Assembly (NCBI GenBank): GCA_018825965.1
Contig: JAHKAA010000045.1
Span: 62,001-126,000 of the forward strand
Origin: Gammaproteobacteria bacterium
GTDB lineage: Bacteria > Pseudomonadota > Gammaproteobacteria > Enterobacterales > Alteromonadaceae
Reading direction: 5' to 3'
Length of the DNA: 64,000 nt
In this document: one piece after another, positions 35,612 to 43,821 of the stretch
How positions within the stretch are numbered: the first letter of the stretch is position 1
Layout: each line of letters begins with the position of its first letter
Notes under the pieces: generated by a model
Told to the model about the DNA's origin: nothing
The model's input: only the letters and a program-made list of their open reading frames with translations
Databases searched by the model: none
Position numbers and translations under genes: made by a program

Positions 35612-36502
35612 TTAGCTGGTCACAGTAACCTGTTGTAATAAGCTCAGATCCACCTTCATCCGCTGATCCAGCACCTCGCCCACCACTATCAGAGTTGGGC
35701 CAGCCAGAGGGCAGGCAGCAAGACGCTCACAGATATCAAGCAAAGTGCCCTGCAGCTGGGTTTGCTGAGCCGTGCTCACCTGATCCAGCAGCGCTATAGG
35801 GGTATCTTGTGGCCAGCCGACTGACACTAAACCAGCACAAAGTTGCTGCAAGCGGTTGAGTCCCATATAGACCACCATAGTTGGATTAGAGCCATTGGCT
35901 CTGTATTGATAACCAGACCAGTCGGGTTCTTTGGCCGGATCAGCAAACTGCGCCGTTAAAAACTGCACTGATGTTGCATAACCACGAGCCGTAAGCGGAA
36001 TACCACAATAAGCTGAAGCCGCACAGGCGCTGGTGACACCAGGCACTATTGCAAAGGCAATACCGGCCTGTTGCAAAGCTGCTGCTTCTTCTGACACCCG
36101 GCCAAAAATCGCCGGGTCGCCGCCTTTTAACCGCACCACTAAACCACCTTGCTGGCCCATTTCCCGGGCATAGCGAATCAGCAACAGGTTAATCTCTTGT
36201 TGTGGCATGGCATGACGGCCCGCTCTTTTACCTACAAAGACCTTTTTGCAACGCCTTGGTGCTATAGCCAAGAGTTCAGCTGAAACTAAACTGTCAAACA
36301 GCAATACATCAGCCTGCTGCAATAAACGCTGGGCTTTGACGGTCAGCAGTTCAGGATCACCTGGCCCTGCACCTATCAGCACCACCTGACCTTTACCTTC
36401 AGGCTTACGATGCTTTGTTTGGGCAGTTTCACCTTTCCAGTTCCAGCCGGATAACCACTGCGCCGCCTGTGGTACTCGTAGTAAATGACTGATCACACTC
36501 AT
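35612..36502 (-). CDS. cobA: Uroporphyrinogen-III C-methyltransferase (296 aa)
   Basis: SUMT: two SAM-dependent methylations of uroporphyrinogen III to precorrin-2, the precursor of the siroheme required by NirB. SAM-binding motifs are clear: VVLIGAGPGDPELLTVKA, VVRLKGGDPAIFGRVSEEA and FAIVPGVTSACAASAYCGIPLT. A 40-residue N-terminal extension rich in Lys/Gln precedes the domain. There is no CysG-type oxidase/chelatase domain. ATG at 36500-36502 is favoured over GTG 36514. It is part of the nir transcription unit. Confidence 0.93.
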   Translation of the reverse strand: MSVISHLLRVPQAAQWLSGWNWKGETAQTKHRKPEGKGQVVLIGAGPGDPELLTVKAQRLLQQADVLLFDSLVSAELLAIAPRRCKKVFVGKRAGRHAMPQQEINLLLIRYAREMGQQGGLVVRLKGGDPAIFGRVSEEAAALQQAGIAFAIVPGVTSACAASAYCGIPLTARGYATSVQFLTAQFADPAKEPDWSGYQYRANGSNPTMVVYMGLNRLQQLCAGLVSVGWPQDTPIALLDQVSTAQQTQLQGTLLDICERLAACPLAGPTLIVVGEVLDQRMKVDLSLLQQVTVTS

Positions 36503-36594
36503 CTTGCTTACCACCCTGTTACTTTTGTCTGCCTTTGTTCTTTGCCTTTTGCCTTGTCCTTTGCCTTTATCGAGGATTTCTTTGAACCCTGCGA

Positions 36595-36954
36595 TCAGGC
36601 TGCTGATGCTTGTTGATTTTGTTGTTCAGCATTCAGCCACAGCCTGCCCTGCTGCAGTTTCACCCCATACACAGGGATCACCACTTCAGGTTGTTCTAAA
36701 CACTGGCCTGTCGTCAGGTCAAAGTGCTGTTTATACAAAGGTGAAGCCACTACGATTTGCTCACCTACAGAACCTAAAATCCCTCTCGACAACACGTTAG
36801 CGCCGCCCACAGGATCGTAATTTCCCACAGCATAAATCTGTGGTTCTCCTTGCAACTCCAGCAAAAACACCGCCACTTGCTGGCCATTTAGCAAAGCGCA
36901 AATACCGCTGTTTTCGACTAAGTCTTCAAAAGCACAAATATCAGTCCAGGCCAT
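36595..36954 (-). CDS. nirD: Nitrite reductase (NADH) small subunit NirD (119 aa)
   Basis: Rieske-like fold protein without the iron-sulfur ligands, as normal for NirD. The conserved QVAVFLLELQGEPQIYAVGNYDPVGGANVLSRGI and ASPLYKQHFDLTTGQCL segments are present. It starts one base after the nirB stop, so the two are surely translated together as the NADH-dependent nitrite reductase complex in the cytoplasm. Confidence 0.95.
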   Translation of the reverse strand: MAWTDICAFEDLVENSGICALLNGQQVAVFLLELQGEPQIYAVGNYDPVGGANVLSRGILGSVGEQIVVASPLYKQHFDLTTGQCLEQPEVVIPVYGVKLQQGRLWLNAEQQNQQASAA

Positions 36955-36955
36955 A

Positions 36956-39532
36956 TTAGTTCTCCTCTGCTAAAGCCTTTACAGGCAGCTCCGATGTTGA
37001 AAGCTGGATAATAGGAATTTGCTGTAACCACTGGCGTTTTTCTTCGGCCGTAGCAGGGCGGATTTGTGAACGTTCTTCAACAAATACGATGTTTTCGTCT
37101 GCATCCGGGCTGTTCACAAACTGGCGGAAACGTTTCAGCGCCTGTGGGTTTTCCAAAGTAGCTTTCCATTCGCAGGCATAGGTATTCACTAAGGCCGCCA
37201 TTTGGTTTTCCAGCTCTGCTGCTATTCCCAGCTCGTCATCGATAATAACTTTACGCAGATAGTCCAGCCCGCCATCCAGCTTTTCCATCCAGACTGAGGT
37301 GCGCTGCAAACGGTCGGCAGTGCGGATATACAACATCAGAATGCGGTCTATGTAGCGGATTAAGGTGTCGGTATCGAGGTCGGTGGCAAATAAGTCGGCG
37401 TGGCGTGGCCTCATGCCGCCGTTACCACAGACATAGAGGTTCCAGCCGTTTTCAGTGGCAATAATGCCAATGTCTTTGCTTTGCGCTTCAGCACATTCGC
37501 GGGTACAACCCGACACCGCCATTTTGATTTTGTGTGGCGCACGTAAGCCTTTGTAGCGGTTTTCGATAGCAATGGCCTGACCGACACTGTCCTGTACACC
37601 ATAACGACACCAGGTACTGCCAACACAAGATTTGACGGTCCGCAGCGACTTGCCATAGGCATGGCCGGTCTCAAAACCCGCATCAACCAAACGTTGCCAA
37701 ATGGCAGGCAACTGCTCTAAACGGGCGCCAAATAAGTCGATACGCTGACCACCGGTAATTTTGGTGTAGAGGTTAAAATCCAACGCCACCTGACCTATCA
37801 CCAGCAGTTTTTCGGCGGTAATTTCGCCACCTGCAATACGGGGTACCACTGAATAAGAACCGTCTTTTTGCATATTGGCGAGGAAGGTATCGTTGGTGTC
37901 CTGCAAACCCACATGAGGTTTTTTCAGCACATAATCATTCCAGCTCGACGCCAGAATAGAGCCCACTGTTGGCTTACAAATATCACAGCCCAAACCCTGA
38001 CCATGGCGGCTCAAAAGTTCAGCAAAGGTTTTAATACCGCCGACCTGCACCAGATGCAGCAATTCCTGACGGGAGTAGGCAAAGTGTTCACACAGATGAT
38101 TTTTCACCTCAACACCACGGCTTTTCAGCTCGTCATCCACTACGGATTTGAGCAAAGCAGTACAACCACCACAACCAGTGCTGGCTTTAGTGCAGCTTTT
38201 GATGCTGGCCAAATCACAACAACCACTGTCCATAGCGGCAACAATGTCGCCTTTGGCCACGTTATGGCAGGAACAAATGGTGGCGTTGTTGGGTAAAGTT
38301 AAAGCCGCCAAAGGTGCACCAGACGCTGCAGGTAAAATCAGTTGCTCCGGCTGTTTTGGCAACAGCATATCGTTTAAGGCATAGTGCAGCAGACTGTCGT
38401 AGTTACTGGTGTCGCCCACCAGCACAGCGCCCAAAAGCCTTTTACCATCGGAGCTTACTACCATTTTTTTGTAGACTTGAGCACGAGGATCGGTGAAGAC
38501 ATAACTTAATGCGCCAGGCGTTCTGGCATGGGCATCGCCAATAGAACCTACTTCCACACCCAGCAGTTTCAGCTTGGTGCTCATATCAGCGCCGGTAAAA
38601 CTCAACTCGCCGCCTGTCAGTTGACTGACCACAACACGCGCCATCTGATAACCGGGCGCGACCAGACCAAAAATCTTTTGCTGCCATAAAGCACATTCAC
38701 CAATAGCGTAAATATGTGGGTCGGACGTTTGGCACTGATCATTAACGACTATACCACCCCGTTCGCCTACAGCTAAACCACAGCTGCGCGCCAGCTGGTC
38801 ATAAGGCCGGATGCCAGCGGAAAACAACACTAAGTCCGTCTCTAAACTTTCGCCATCAGCAAACTGCAACTGATAACGGCATTCAGCGCCAGCTACTATC
38901 GCCTGAGTGGCTTTGCCGGTATGCACTTGCACACCCAACTCTGTAATTTTTTGGCTGAGCATCTGACCGCCACCCTGATCCAGCTGCACAGCCATCAGTT
39001 GTGGTGCAAACTCCACCACATGAGTGTGTAAGCCGAGTTGTTTCAGCGCATTGGCCGCTTCCAGCCCCAGCAAACCACCCCCTATTACCACACCTACTTT
39101 GCTGAGCGCAGCACTTTGCGCTATCGCATCTAAATCCTGCAAAGTGCGGTACACCAGACAATGTGGCTGATCATTACCAGGAATAGGCGGCACAAAAGCG
39201 TAAGAACCAGTCGCCAGCACCAGCTCATCGTAATAAAACGACCCGCCCTGACTGGTCAGCACCAACTGTTGCTCGCGGTTAATTTGCTCCACCCAACAAT
39301 TTAAGTGGTACTGAATATTAGCCGCCTGATAAGCCTCTTCTGTCGTCAACGCCAATTGCTCTGCGCTGGTGCCGCTGAAATAACCGGATAAATGCACCCT
39401 GTCGTACGCCAGCTGAGCTTCACCACAAAGCACAGTAATTTGTGCAAGCGGGTCTTTAGCTCGTAATTGATCGACAAAATGATGGCCCACCATGCCATTG
39501 CCGATCACCAGAATTTGTTTGGTCTGCTGCAT
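36956..39532 (-). CDS. nirB: Nitrite reductase (NADH) large subunit NirB (858 aa)
   Basis: Reduces nitrite to ammonium with NADH. The order is: FAD/NAD(P) reductase domain (1-about 400, with ILVIGNGMVGHHF and GGGLLGLEAANAL), a BFD-like [2Fe-2S] domain (CSCHNVAKGD and CTKASTGCGGC), then nitrite/sulfite reductase half-domains. The siroheme/[4Fe-4S] cysteines are in SCVGSTWCRYG and VSGCTRECAEA. ATG at 39530-39532 has AAGGA eight bases upstream; the frame stays open through the leader but that extension includes the terminator and is not coding. First gene of the cluster. Confidence 0.96.
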   Translation of the reverse strand: MQQTKQILVIGNGMVGHHFVDQLRAKDPLAQITVLCGEAQLAYDRVHLSGYFSGTSAEQLALTTEEAYQAANIQYHLNCWVEQINREQQLVLTSQGGSFYYDELVLATGSYAFVPPIPGNDQPHCLVYRTLQDLDAIAQSAALSKVGVVIGGGLLGLEAANALKQLGLHTHVVEFAPQLMAVQLDQGGGQMLSQKITELGVQVHTGKATQAIVAGAECRYQLQFADGESLETDLVLFSAGIRPYDQLARSCGLAVGERGGIVVNDQCQTSDPHIYAIGECALWQQKIFGLVAPGYQMARVVVSQLTGGELSFTGADMSTKLKLLGVEVGSIGDAHARTPGALSYVFTDPRAQVYKKMVVSSDGKRLLGAVLVGDTSNYDSLLHYALNDMLLPKQPEQLILPAASGAPLAALTLPNNATICSCHNVAKGDIVAAMDSGCCDLASIKSCTKASTGCGGCTALLKSVVDDELKSRGVEVKNHLCEHFAYSRQELLHLVQVGGIKTFAELLSRHGQGLGCDICKPTVGSILASSWNDYVLKKPHVGLQDTNDTFLANMQKDGSYSVVPRIAGGEITAEKLLVIGQVALDFNLYTKITGGQRIDLFGARLEQLPAIWQRLVDAGFETGHAYGKSLRTVKSCVGSTWCRYGVQDSVGQAIAIENRYKGLRAPHKIKMAVSGCTRECAEAQSKDIGIIATENGWNLYVCGNGGMRPRHADLFATDLDTDTLIRYIDRILMLYIRTADRLQRTSVWMEKLDGGLDYLRKVIIDDELGIAAELENQMAALVNTYACEWKATLENPQALKRFRQFVNSPDADENIVFVEERSQIRPATAEEKRQWLQQIPIIQLSTSELPVKALAEEN

Positions 39533-39585
39533 CTTTATGTCCTTAAGGCTTTTGACGACTGACTCAGCCACCATATTTTGCCCAT

Positions 39586-39633
39586 AAAAAAAGCCTGGCT
39601 CTGCACCACCAAAAAGGCGGTCAGAGTCCAGGC
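39586..39633 (-). terminator. Leader terminator (attenuator) upstream of nirB
   Basis: On the minus strand GCCTGG-A-CTCTG-ACCGCC pairs through a TTTTT loop with GGTGGT-CAGAG-CCAGGC, followed by seven T. It lies about 55-100 bp before the nirB ATG, so transcription must be allowed through it. NasR, encoded in the same cluster, is the likely antiterminator. Confidence 0.88.
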
Positions 39634-39645
39634 TTCGTTGCCAGC

Positions 39646-39703
39646 GCACAGCCAAAGCTATGTGCTTAAATTCAAATTGTGTTGCATTAGCTGTTGCCAA
39701 TGC
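39646..39703 (-). promoter_or_regulatory. Two tandem leader hairpins, candidate ANTAR (NasR) target
   Basis: On the minus strand GCATTGGC-AACA-GCTAATGC (39684-39703) and GCAC-AT-AGC-TTTG-GCTGTGC (39646-39665) form two stem-loops just before the terminator. ANTAR proteins bind paired hairpins in such a position. Loop sequences do not clearly show the classic hexaloop with A1 and G4, so the assignment rests on arrangement. Confidence 0.5.
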
Positions 39704-40030
39704 GCTGTTTAAACAAAAGCACAAAGAATGCCAGTTTATTAACCAGCTGATTTTATTGAAAAATTATTAATTCATGTGCAAGAAACAATCAAAGTGTTGC
39801 GTTGAATTGGTGCAAAATGGCACCGGATTGAGGCAATATTTCTTAGCATGCACAGATCCAAAGGCAGCTTTTCCATTTTGAGTTTTGTTGTAAAAAACCT
39901 CGCGAAACACAGTAGAAAACATAAAAAAGAAAGCAACAAAAAAACTTTGAAAACAACAAATTAAGCTGTCATCTGTATAACAAAACGTAAATTTTAAATT
40001 TTGCGTTTTGTCTGACCTGCAGCAAGAACC
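39704..40030. other. Promoter region of the nir cluster, no gene
   Basis: AT-rich stretch between the nirB leader and the SIMPL gene. A 5-bp inverted repeat (GGTGC/GCACC) lies at 39809-39824 and might be an operator. I see no clear sigma-54 site and no coding frame. Confidence 0.4.
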
Positions 40031-40753
40031 TTACTTCAGGGTATAGACCACATAAACTACTGCACTGGCTTTCATTGCGCTGATTTCAAAAGGAGACGGA
40101 GGTGGCGGAGCTCCAAAGCTTATAGCGTCGCCCTGAAGCAGATCTCTTCCTACAGCCTGAGCTGGTCTTAGTTGGAACTGATCTTCTGGCCTGGTCTTAA
40201 ACTCACTAATTGAATACACATCTTTGATTTTTTTACCCTGAGTAGCAGCCATATCTTCAGCCTTTTGTCGGGCTTCTTTTAACGCCAGCATTGCTACTTG
40301 TTTTTTAATCGCCCGCTCATCTTTTATCACGCCAACACTATTCAAAATATCGTTGATACCGCTTTTTACCAGCACATCCATCAACTGGGAATATTTAGCT
40401 GGCTCAGGTAACGTAATTTTTACAGTCCAGCCAACTCTGGTACCCATAAGCACTTTCTTATTGTTTTCATAATCATGCTCCACTTCAATACTCAAAGGCG
40501 CAGCGCTAATTTGTTCTTTGCCTATACCCAATGGCTGTAAAGCTAACAACAAAGCTTTGGCTTTTTGCTCCACCTTTTGCTTGGCCAACTCCGGGTCCAT
40601 ATCCAGTTCAGTAATATCCACTGTAGTTTTCACCATATCCGGATACACCAGTTGCTCCGCATAACCCTCAACATAAATATGAGGCTCTGTTGGGATCACA
40701 TTCGCCAACGCAGGCAGGCTGAACCACAAACACAATCCTATTAGCTTTTTCAT
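40031..40753 (-). CDS. SIMPL-domain (DUF541) periplasmic protein (240 aa)
   Basis: The signal peptide (1-18, ALA-N) precedes one SIMPL domain (about 22-238). Its conserved opening (HIYVEGYAEQLVYPDMVKTTVDI) and the helix ALKEARQKAEDMAATQGKKI are seen. Related proteins (E. coli YggE) reduce oxidative stress, with unknown biochemistry. AAGGAGATAAG precedes the ATG at 40751-40753. Probably monocistronic. Confidence 0.9.
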   Translation of the reverse strand: MKKLIGLCLWFSLPALANVIPTEPHIYVEGYAEQLVYPDMVKTTVDITELDMDPELAKQKVEQKAKALLLALQPLGIGKEQISAAPLSIEVEHDYENNKKVLMGTRVGWTVKITLPEPAKYSQLMDVLVKSGINDILNSVGVIKDERAIKKQVAMLALKEARQKAEDMAATQGKKIKDVYSISEFKTRPEDQFQLRPAQAVGRDLLQGDAISFGAPPPPSPFEISAMKASAVVYVVYTLK

Positions 40754-40994
40754 CTTATCTCCTTGTCTCATCCATTCAGGCGGTTGTACGCAAAGCAAAT
40801 TTAACGATATTTTGGCGAAACAGCGACCTGAATCTTCGTATTCTTACGAATAAAACCAACTGCGCTTGAATTTTGAATTGTGGTAGTATTTTAAGTAAAT
40901 TTCTTACATAAAATTAAACAATCAGTTTGATCTACACATAAATCTTAAGCTCAGTAAAAGTGAACCAGACCAACTCAGAGTTGTTCAAGGAAGA

Positions 40995-41477
40995 ATGATG
41001 CAAAAGCCCCAAATCCTTTGGAGAAATCAAACTCCATCACGCTCGTCGCTAAAACTCGGCTGGAAGCAGCTCAGCAGAAACGCAAAAGTGGCACTGATTA
41101 CCTTCAGTCTGTTGTACCTTGGCCTCTCCATTTATCGCAGCCTCGAACAACAGAGTGCTTTTAGCTTAGTGCTGTGCATAGTTTCTATAAGTTCTTTAAC
41201 AATCGCGATTTTGCAAGCGAAAGGCTTCCCCAAAGAAGAGCTGGGCAGTCTGATAAATGAGCTTAAAGTGGAAAACAACACTATTTGGATAGGCGACTAT
41301 CAGCTTCCTGATACAGTCCGCAAAGTGGTGATTGGCCGTATTGATATTCAAGGGCCAGCTTTTTTACAGCTGGCCTGGAATCAAGGGCATCAGTGGATAT
41401 TTCAGCTGGATGAACTGCAACAAGTGCGGCATTTTTTCCGCCAGCATGCGCCTCAGATTGAAATCGTTAACGAATAA
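40995..41477 (+). CDS. Small membrane protein of unknown function (160 aa)
   Basis: Two hydrophobic segments (about 33-48 and 55-72) are followed by a soluble domain of about 85 residues that looks like a PH-like or YcxB-like beta barrel (NNTIWIGDYQLPDTVRKVVIGRID, FLQLAWNQGHQWIFQLDE). Its function is unknown. ATG 40995 or 40998, both served by AAGGAAG. Confidence 0.65.
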   Translation: MMQKPQILWRNQTPSRSSLKLGWKQLSRNAKVALITFSLLYLGLSIYRSLEQQSAFSLVLCIVSISSLTIAILQAKGFPKEELGSLINELKVENNTIWIGDYQLPDTVRKVVIGRIDIQGPAFLQLAWNQGHQWIFQLDELQQVRHFFRQHAPQIEIVNE

Positions 41478-41502
41478 AGATCAGCCTGAGTAGCAACAGC
41501 TG

Positions 41503-41718
41503 TTAGCGAAAAGAACTCAGGCTGAAAATCTGCTCTACCGGCACGTCAAAATAGTGTGCCAGTTGCAAAGCAATCAGCACTGACGGTGTAAAACGGCTGG
41601 TTTCTACAGTGCTGATGGTTTTACGTGAAACGCCTATGGCATCAGCCAGTTGCTGTTGCGACAAAGCTCTGGCAGCGCGCAGTTCAGCAATACGGTTATA
41701 AAGTTGCTGTTCATCCAT
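41503..41718 (-). CDS. XRE-family helix-turn-helix regulator (71 aa)
   Basis: Minimal HTH_3 protein: RIAELRAARALSQQQLADAIGVSRKTISTVE is the HTH, and the C-terminal half (SVLIALQLAHYFDVPVEQIFSL) completes the five-helix fold. Its start codon overlaps the stop of the membrane-protein gene by one base, so the pair is translationally coupled. It probably represses its own operon at the palindromes at 42225-42295. Confidence 0.9.
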   Translation of the reverse strand: MDEQQLYNRIAELRAARALSQQQLADAIGVSRKTISTVETSRFTPSVLIALQLAHYFDVPVEQIFSLSSFR

Positions 41719-42209
41719 CAGTTAGCGTCCTGCTCTGTATCGTCTTGCTCGTTAAATACAGTTCTGATATTCAGGTAAAAGCTCAGGCTGCCTACAAAAA
41801 GCGTCACTATTGAAAACAGTTTAAATGACAAAAAATGATCCAGACCAAACTTCAGCAACAGATCCGGCAAAACTACGCCCAGCAGAGCCACAGTCAACAT
41901 CATATGAAACGCCATAGTCGTAGCTCGCTGAAAGCGACTGCGTAAATACTCGTCCAGGTAGTTGCCATACCATTCAGCTAAACGCCAACCATGGTTCAGC
42001 ACAGTGGGATGATTTTTCATCTGACGGAAAATATAATACAAACAAGGGAGGTAACCAAGCAGTAACAAATCATTGGCTGTCTCTGATTTAAACCACAACA
42101 AAGTAATTTCATCCAAAAACCACAGGATGCTGATCCAAGAGATAAAAGCAGAGCTAAATGCCGCTGCTTTTACTGAGTTTTCCTGTTCCTGCACTGACCA
42201 TTTCGACAT
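41718..42209 (-). CDS. Membrane protein paired with an XRE regulator (163 aa)
   Basis: Four hydrophobic segments (about 20-38, 45-60, 100-122, 128-148). No signal peptide and no motif I recognise. The arrangement, small multi-pass membrane protein followed by a short XRE repressor, is widespread in Gram-negative genomes and has no well-defined function. ATG at 42207-42209 is chosen because GGTGAGA lies upstream. Confidence 0.75.
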   Translation of the reverse strand: MSKWSVQEQENSVKAAAFSSAFISWISILWFLDEITLLWFKSETANDLLLLGYLPCLYYIFRQMKNHPTVLNHGWRLAEWYGNYLDEYLRSRFQRATTMAFHMMLTVALLGVVLPDLLLKFGLDHFLSFKLFSIVTLFVGSLSFYLNIRTVFNEQDDTEQDAN

Positions 42210-42224
42210 TTGATTTGTCTCACC

Positions 42225-42295
42225 ATTGATACCTTTAGGTGTCAATATGAAATCTTAAGGTATCAATGTCAAGTTTTTTGACACCTTAAGGTTAC
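42225..42295. promoter_or_regulatory. Palindromic operator cluster upstream of the XRE operon
   Basis: A 22-bp palindrome ATTGATACC-TTTA-GGTGTCAAT (42225-42246), a half site CTTAAGGTATCAA (42254-42266) and an inverted TTGACACCTTAAGGT (42279-42293) share the unit CTTAAGGTGTCAA. They lie directly before the membrane-protein start, as expected for autoregulation by the XRE protein. Confidence 0.65.
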
Positions 42296-42320
42296 ACTCC
42301 ATCTACAGCAATTTCAGTCC

Positions 42321-43286
42321 TTACTTTCTATCCCCCCTATTCACCACCCTCAAGGCGGTATAAAGCGCCATTTCTGCGCTTACCCTGATATTCGGCTCCA
42401 CACCAACAGCTTCAAAGTTAGTGCCTGTAATTGGATTTACAGGCCTGAACATTGGAATACGGACAAAAAGCCAGTCGTTGACTTGAGCAGCACCTGTGTA
42501 ATGTGCCAGGCCAGCACTGGTTTCTCCAATCAGCACAGCGCGGCCAAGTTGCTGCAGCGTGTAGCTAAAAAATTCACCTGCACTGACCAATTCTTCACTT
42601 TGCAGAATATACAGCGGCTTAGTTTTTAACAGTTCAGAATCCGGCACGGCCAGGCTTTTTACCTGCTCAGTACTCTTGCCATTTCGATCTAAAAGGTCCC
42701 ATAGCAAGGTCCCTTCTGGCACAAAATGGCTGATCAAATACTGCACCAATTGCGGCGAACCACCTCCGCTGTCACGCAGGTCGATGACTATATGGTCGCT
42801 GTGGCTTAAAAACACTAAAGCGGCGTGACCCACTTTATGCGCCTCTTCAGCCTGCCAGAATTTATGCAGTTTCAGATAACCCACATTGCCAGGTAAAATA
42901 CGCGCCTGTTCAAAGGCAAAGTTATTGATTTTGCGCTCTTCCGTCTCGATTAAACGATGTGATACACCACCTTGCTCTGCGATCAAAGCCAGACTCAAAT
43001 GACCATCACCGCTGTATTGACGCAGTAAATCTCCAACCTGGTCAGCAAACTGCTCCCGGGTAGTGATATCAGCCAAAGCGCCGCTTTGCTCTTGTTGCAG
43101 CAAAAGCTCACTGACTTTTAGCGCAGTTTCAGGAAATACATACTGCTGATTAAGAATGGTGTTGATACCGGCAATACTGGCCTGTCGTTCAACCGGGCTA
43201 AGAGGGGTGTTGGCCTGAACAAAAAATGGAAAAACAACAACAAGCAGCGCCCGGGCAAGCCACTGCTTTTTTAATAAAGAAATCAT
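42321..43286 (-). CDS. S41-family periplasmic peptidase, IRBP/tail-specific type (321 aa)
   Basis: The signal peptide (about 1-25) precedes an N-terminal helical domain and the S41 core. The catalytic serine is in SEELVSAGEFFSYTLQQLG and a lysine-containing position follows further on; GDGHLSL and IVIDLRDSGGGSPQLVQYL are family landmarks. No PDZ domain is visible, as in the IRBP-like branch. It likely acts on peptides or lipids in the periplasm. Confidence 0.87.
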   Translation of the reverse strand: MISLLKKQWLARALLVVVFPFFVQANTPLSPVERQASIAGINTILNQQYVFPETALKVSELLLQQEQSGALADITTREQFADQVGDLLRQYSGDGHLSLALIAEQGGVSHRLIETEERKINNFAFEQARILPGNVGYLKLHKFWQAEEAHKVGHAALVFLSHSDHIVIDLRDSGGGSPQLVQYLISHFVPEGTLLWDLLDRNGKSTEQVKSLAVPDSELLKTKPLYILQSEELVSAGEFFSYTLQQLGRAVLIGETSAGLAHYTGAAQVNDWLFVRIPMFRPVNPITGTNFEAVGVEPNIRVSAEMALYTALRVVNRGDRK

Positions 43287-43344
43287 AACTACCTCAAATG
43301 ACTGATAAAAGTTTTGTAAAACCTATAAATCCAGTTACCTGAAG

Positions 43345-43749
43345 TTAAAGCTGATAATAAAGCCGTTTTTTATGCAGGTTAGCGTCGTGCCATAACGACA
43401 GCCGAAAACGCCGGCCCGGGCCTGCGCGAATAAACCAAAGTAAAAGCAGAAAACACAAAGAGAGAGTCAGAGGAATTAAAACCAAAGCGAGCTTGCCAAA
43501 CTCCAGTACCAACTGGTAATCCGCTTGCTGTTTTTGATGCAAAAACAATAAAGCCGGGCTGCGCTTAAGTTGTTGTAACAAAGGAGCTTCACCTGTATCC
43601 GCAGCAACAGTCCAAAGCTGCTGATAACCAGGTCCCTGCTGCTCCACTGCAGAAGTGGTATGCATAAAGGCCAGCAGCCATACCAAAGCTGCGCTTGCCA
43701 GCAGCAGATGCAGCGATTGAAACAAGCTTAGATTTGGTTTGAGTTGCAT
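43345..43749 (-). CDS. Two-TM membrane protein, unknown function (134 aa)
   Basis: Hydrophobic segments at about 13-30 and 85-107 flank a periplasmic loop of about 50 residues. The C-terminus is strongly basic (RRFRLSLWHDANLHKKR), placing it in the cytoplasm. I recognise no family. ATG at 43747-43749 is preferred, but an earlier in-frame start at 43812 is possible. Confidence 0.5.
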   Translation of the reverse strand: MQLKPNLSLFQSLHLLLASAALVWLLAFMHTTSAVEQQGPGYQQLWTVAADTGEAPLLQQLKRSPALLFLHQKQQADYQLVLEFGKLALVLIPLTLSLCFLLLLWFIRAGPGRRFRLSLWHDANLHKKRLYYQL

Positions 43750-43821
43750 AAAATATCTTTCCGATAACCCTTTAGCAGATATAAGTCGCCTTACGACCAA
43801 AAACAAGCTCAAGAGCGCTTG

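Noticed and set aside
39533..39724. Extended NirB N-terminus through the leader
   Set aside because: The frame is open but encodes the terminator hairpin; the ATG at 39530-39532 has a proper ribosome-binding site and begins the NirB fold.
39805..39830. Possible sigma-54 promoter upstream of nirB
   Set aside because: The minus strand has GG and GC elements (GGTGCCATTTTGC) but with 9 rather than 10 bases between them, and the flanks fit poorly.
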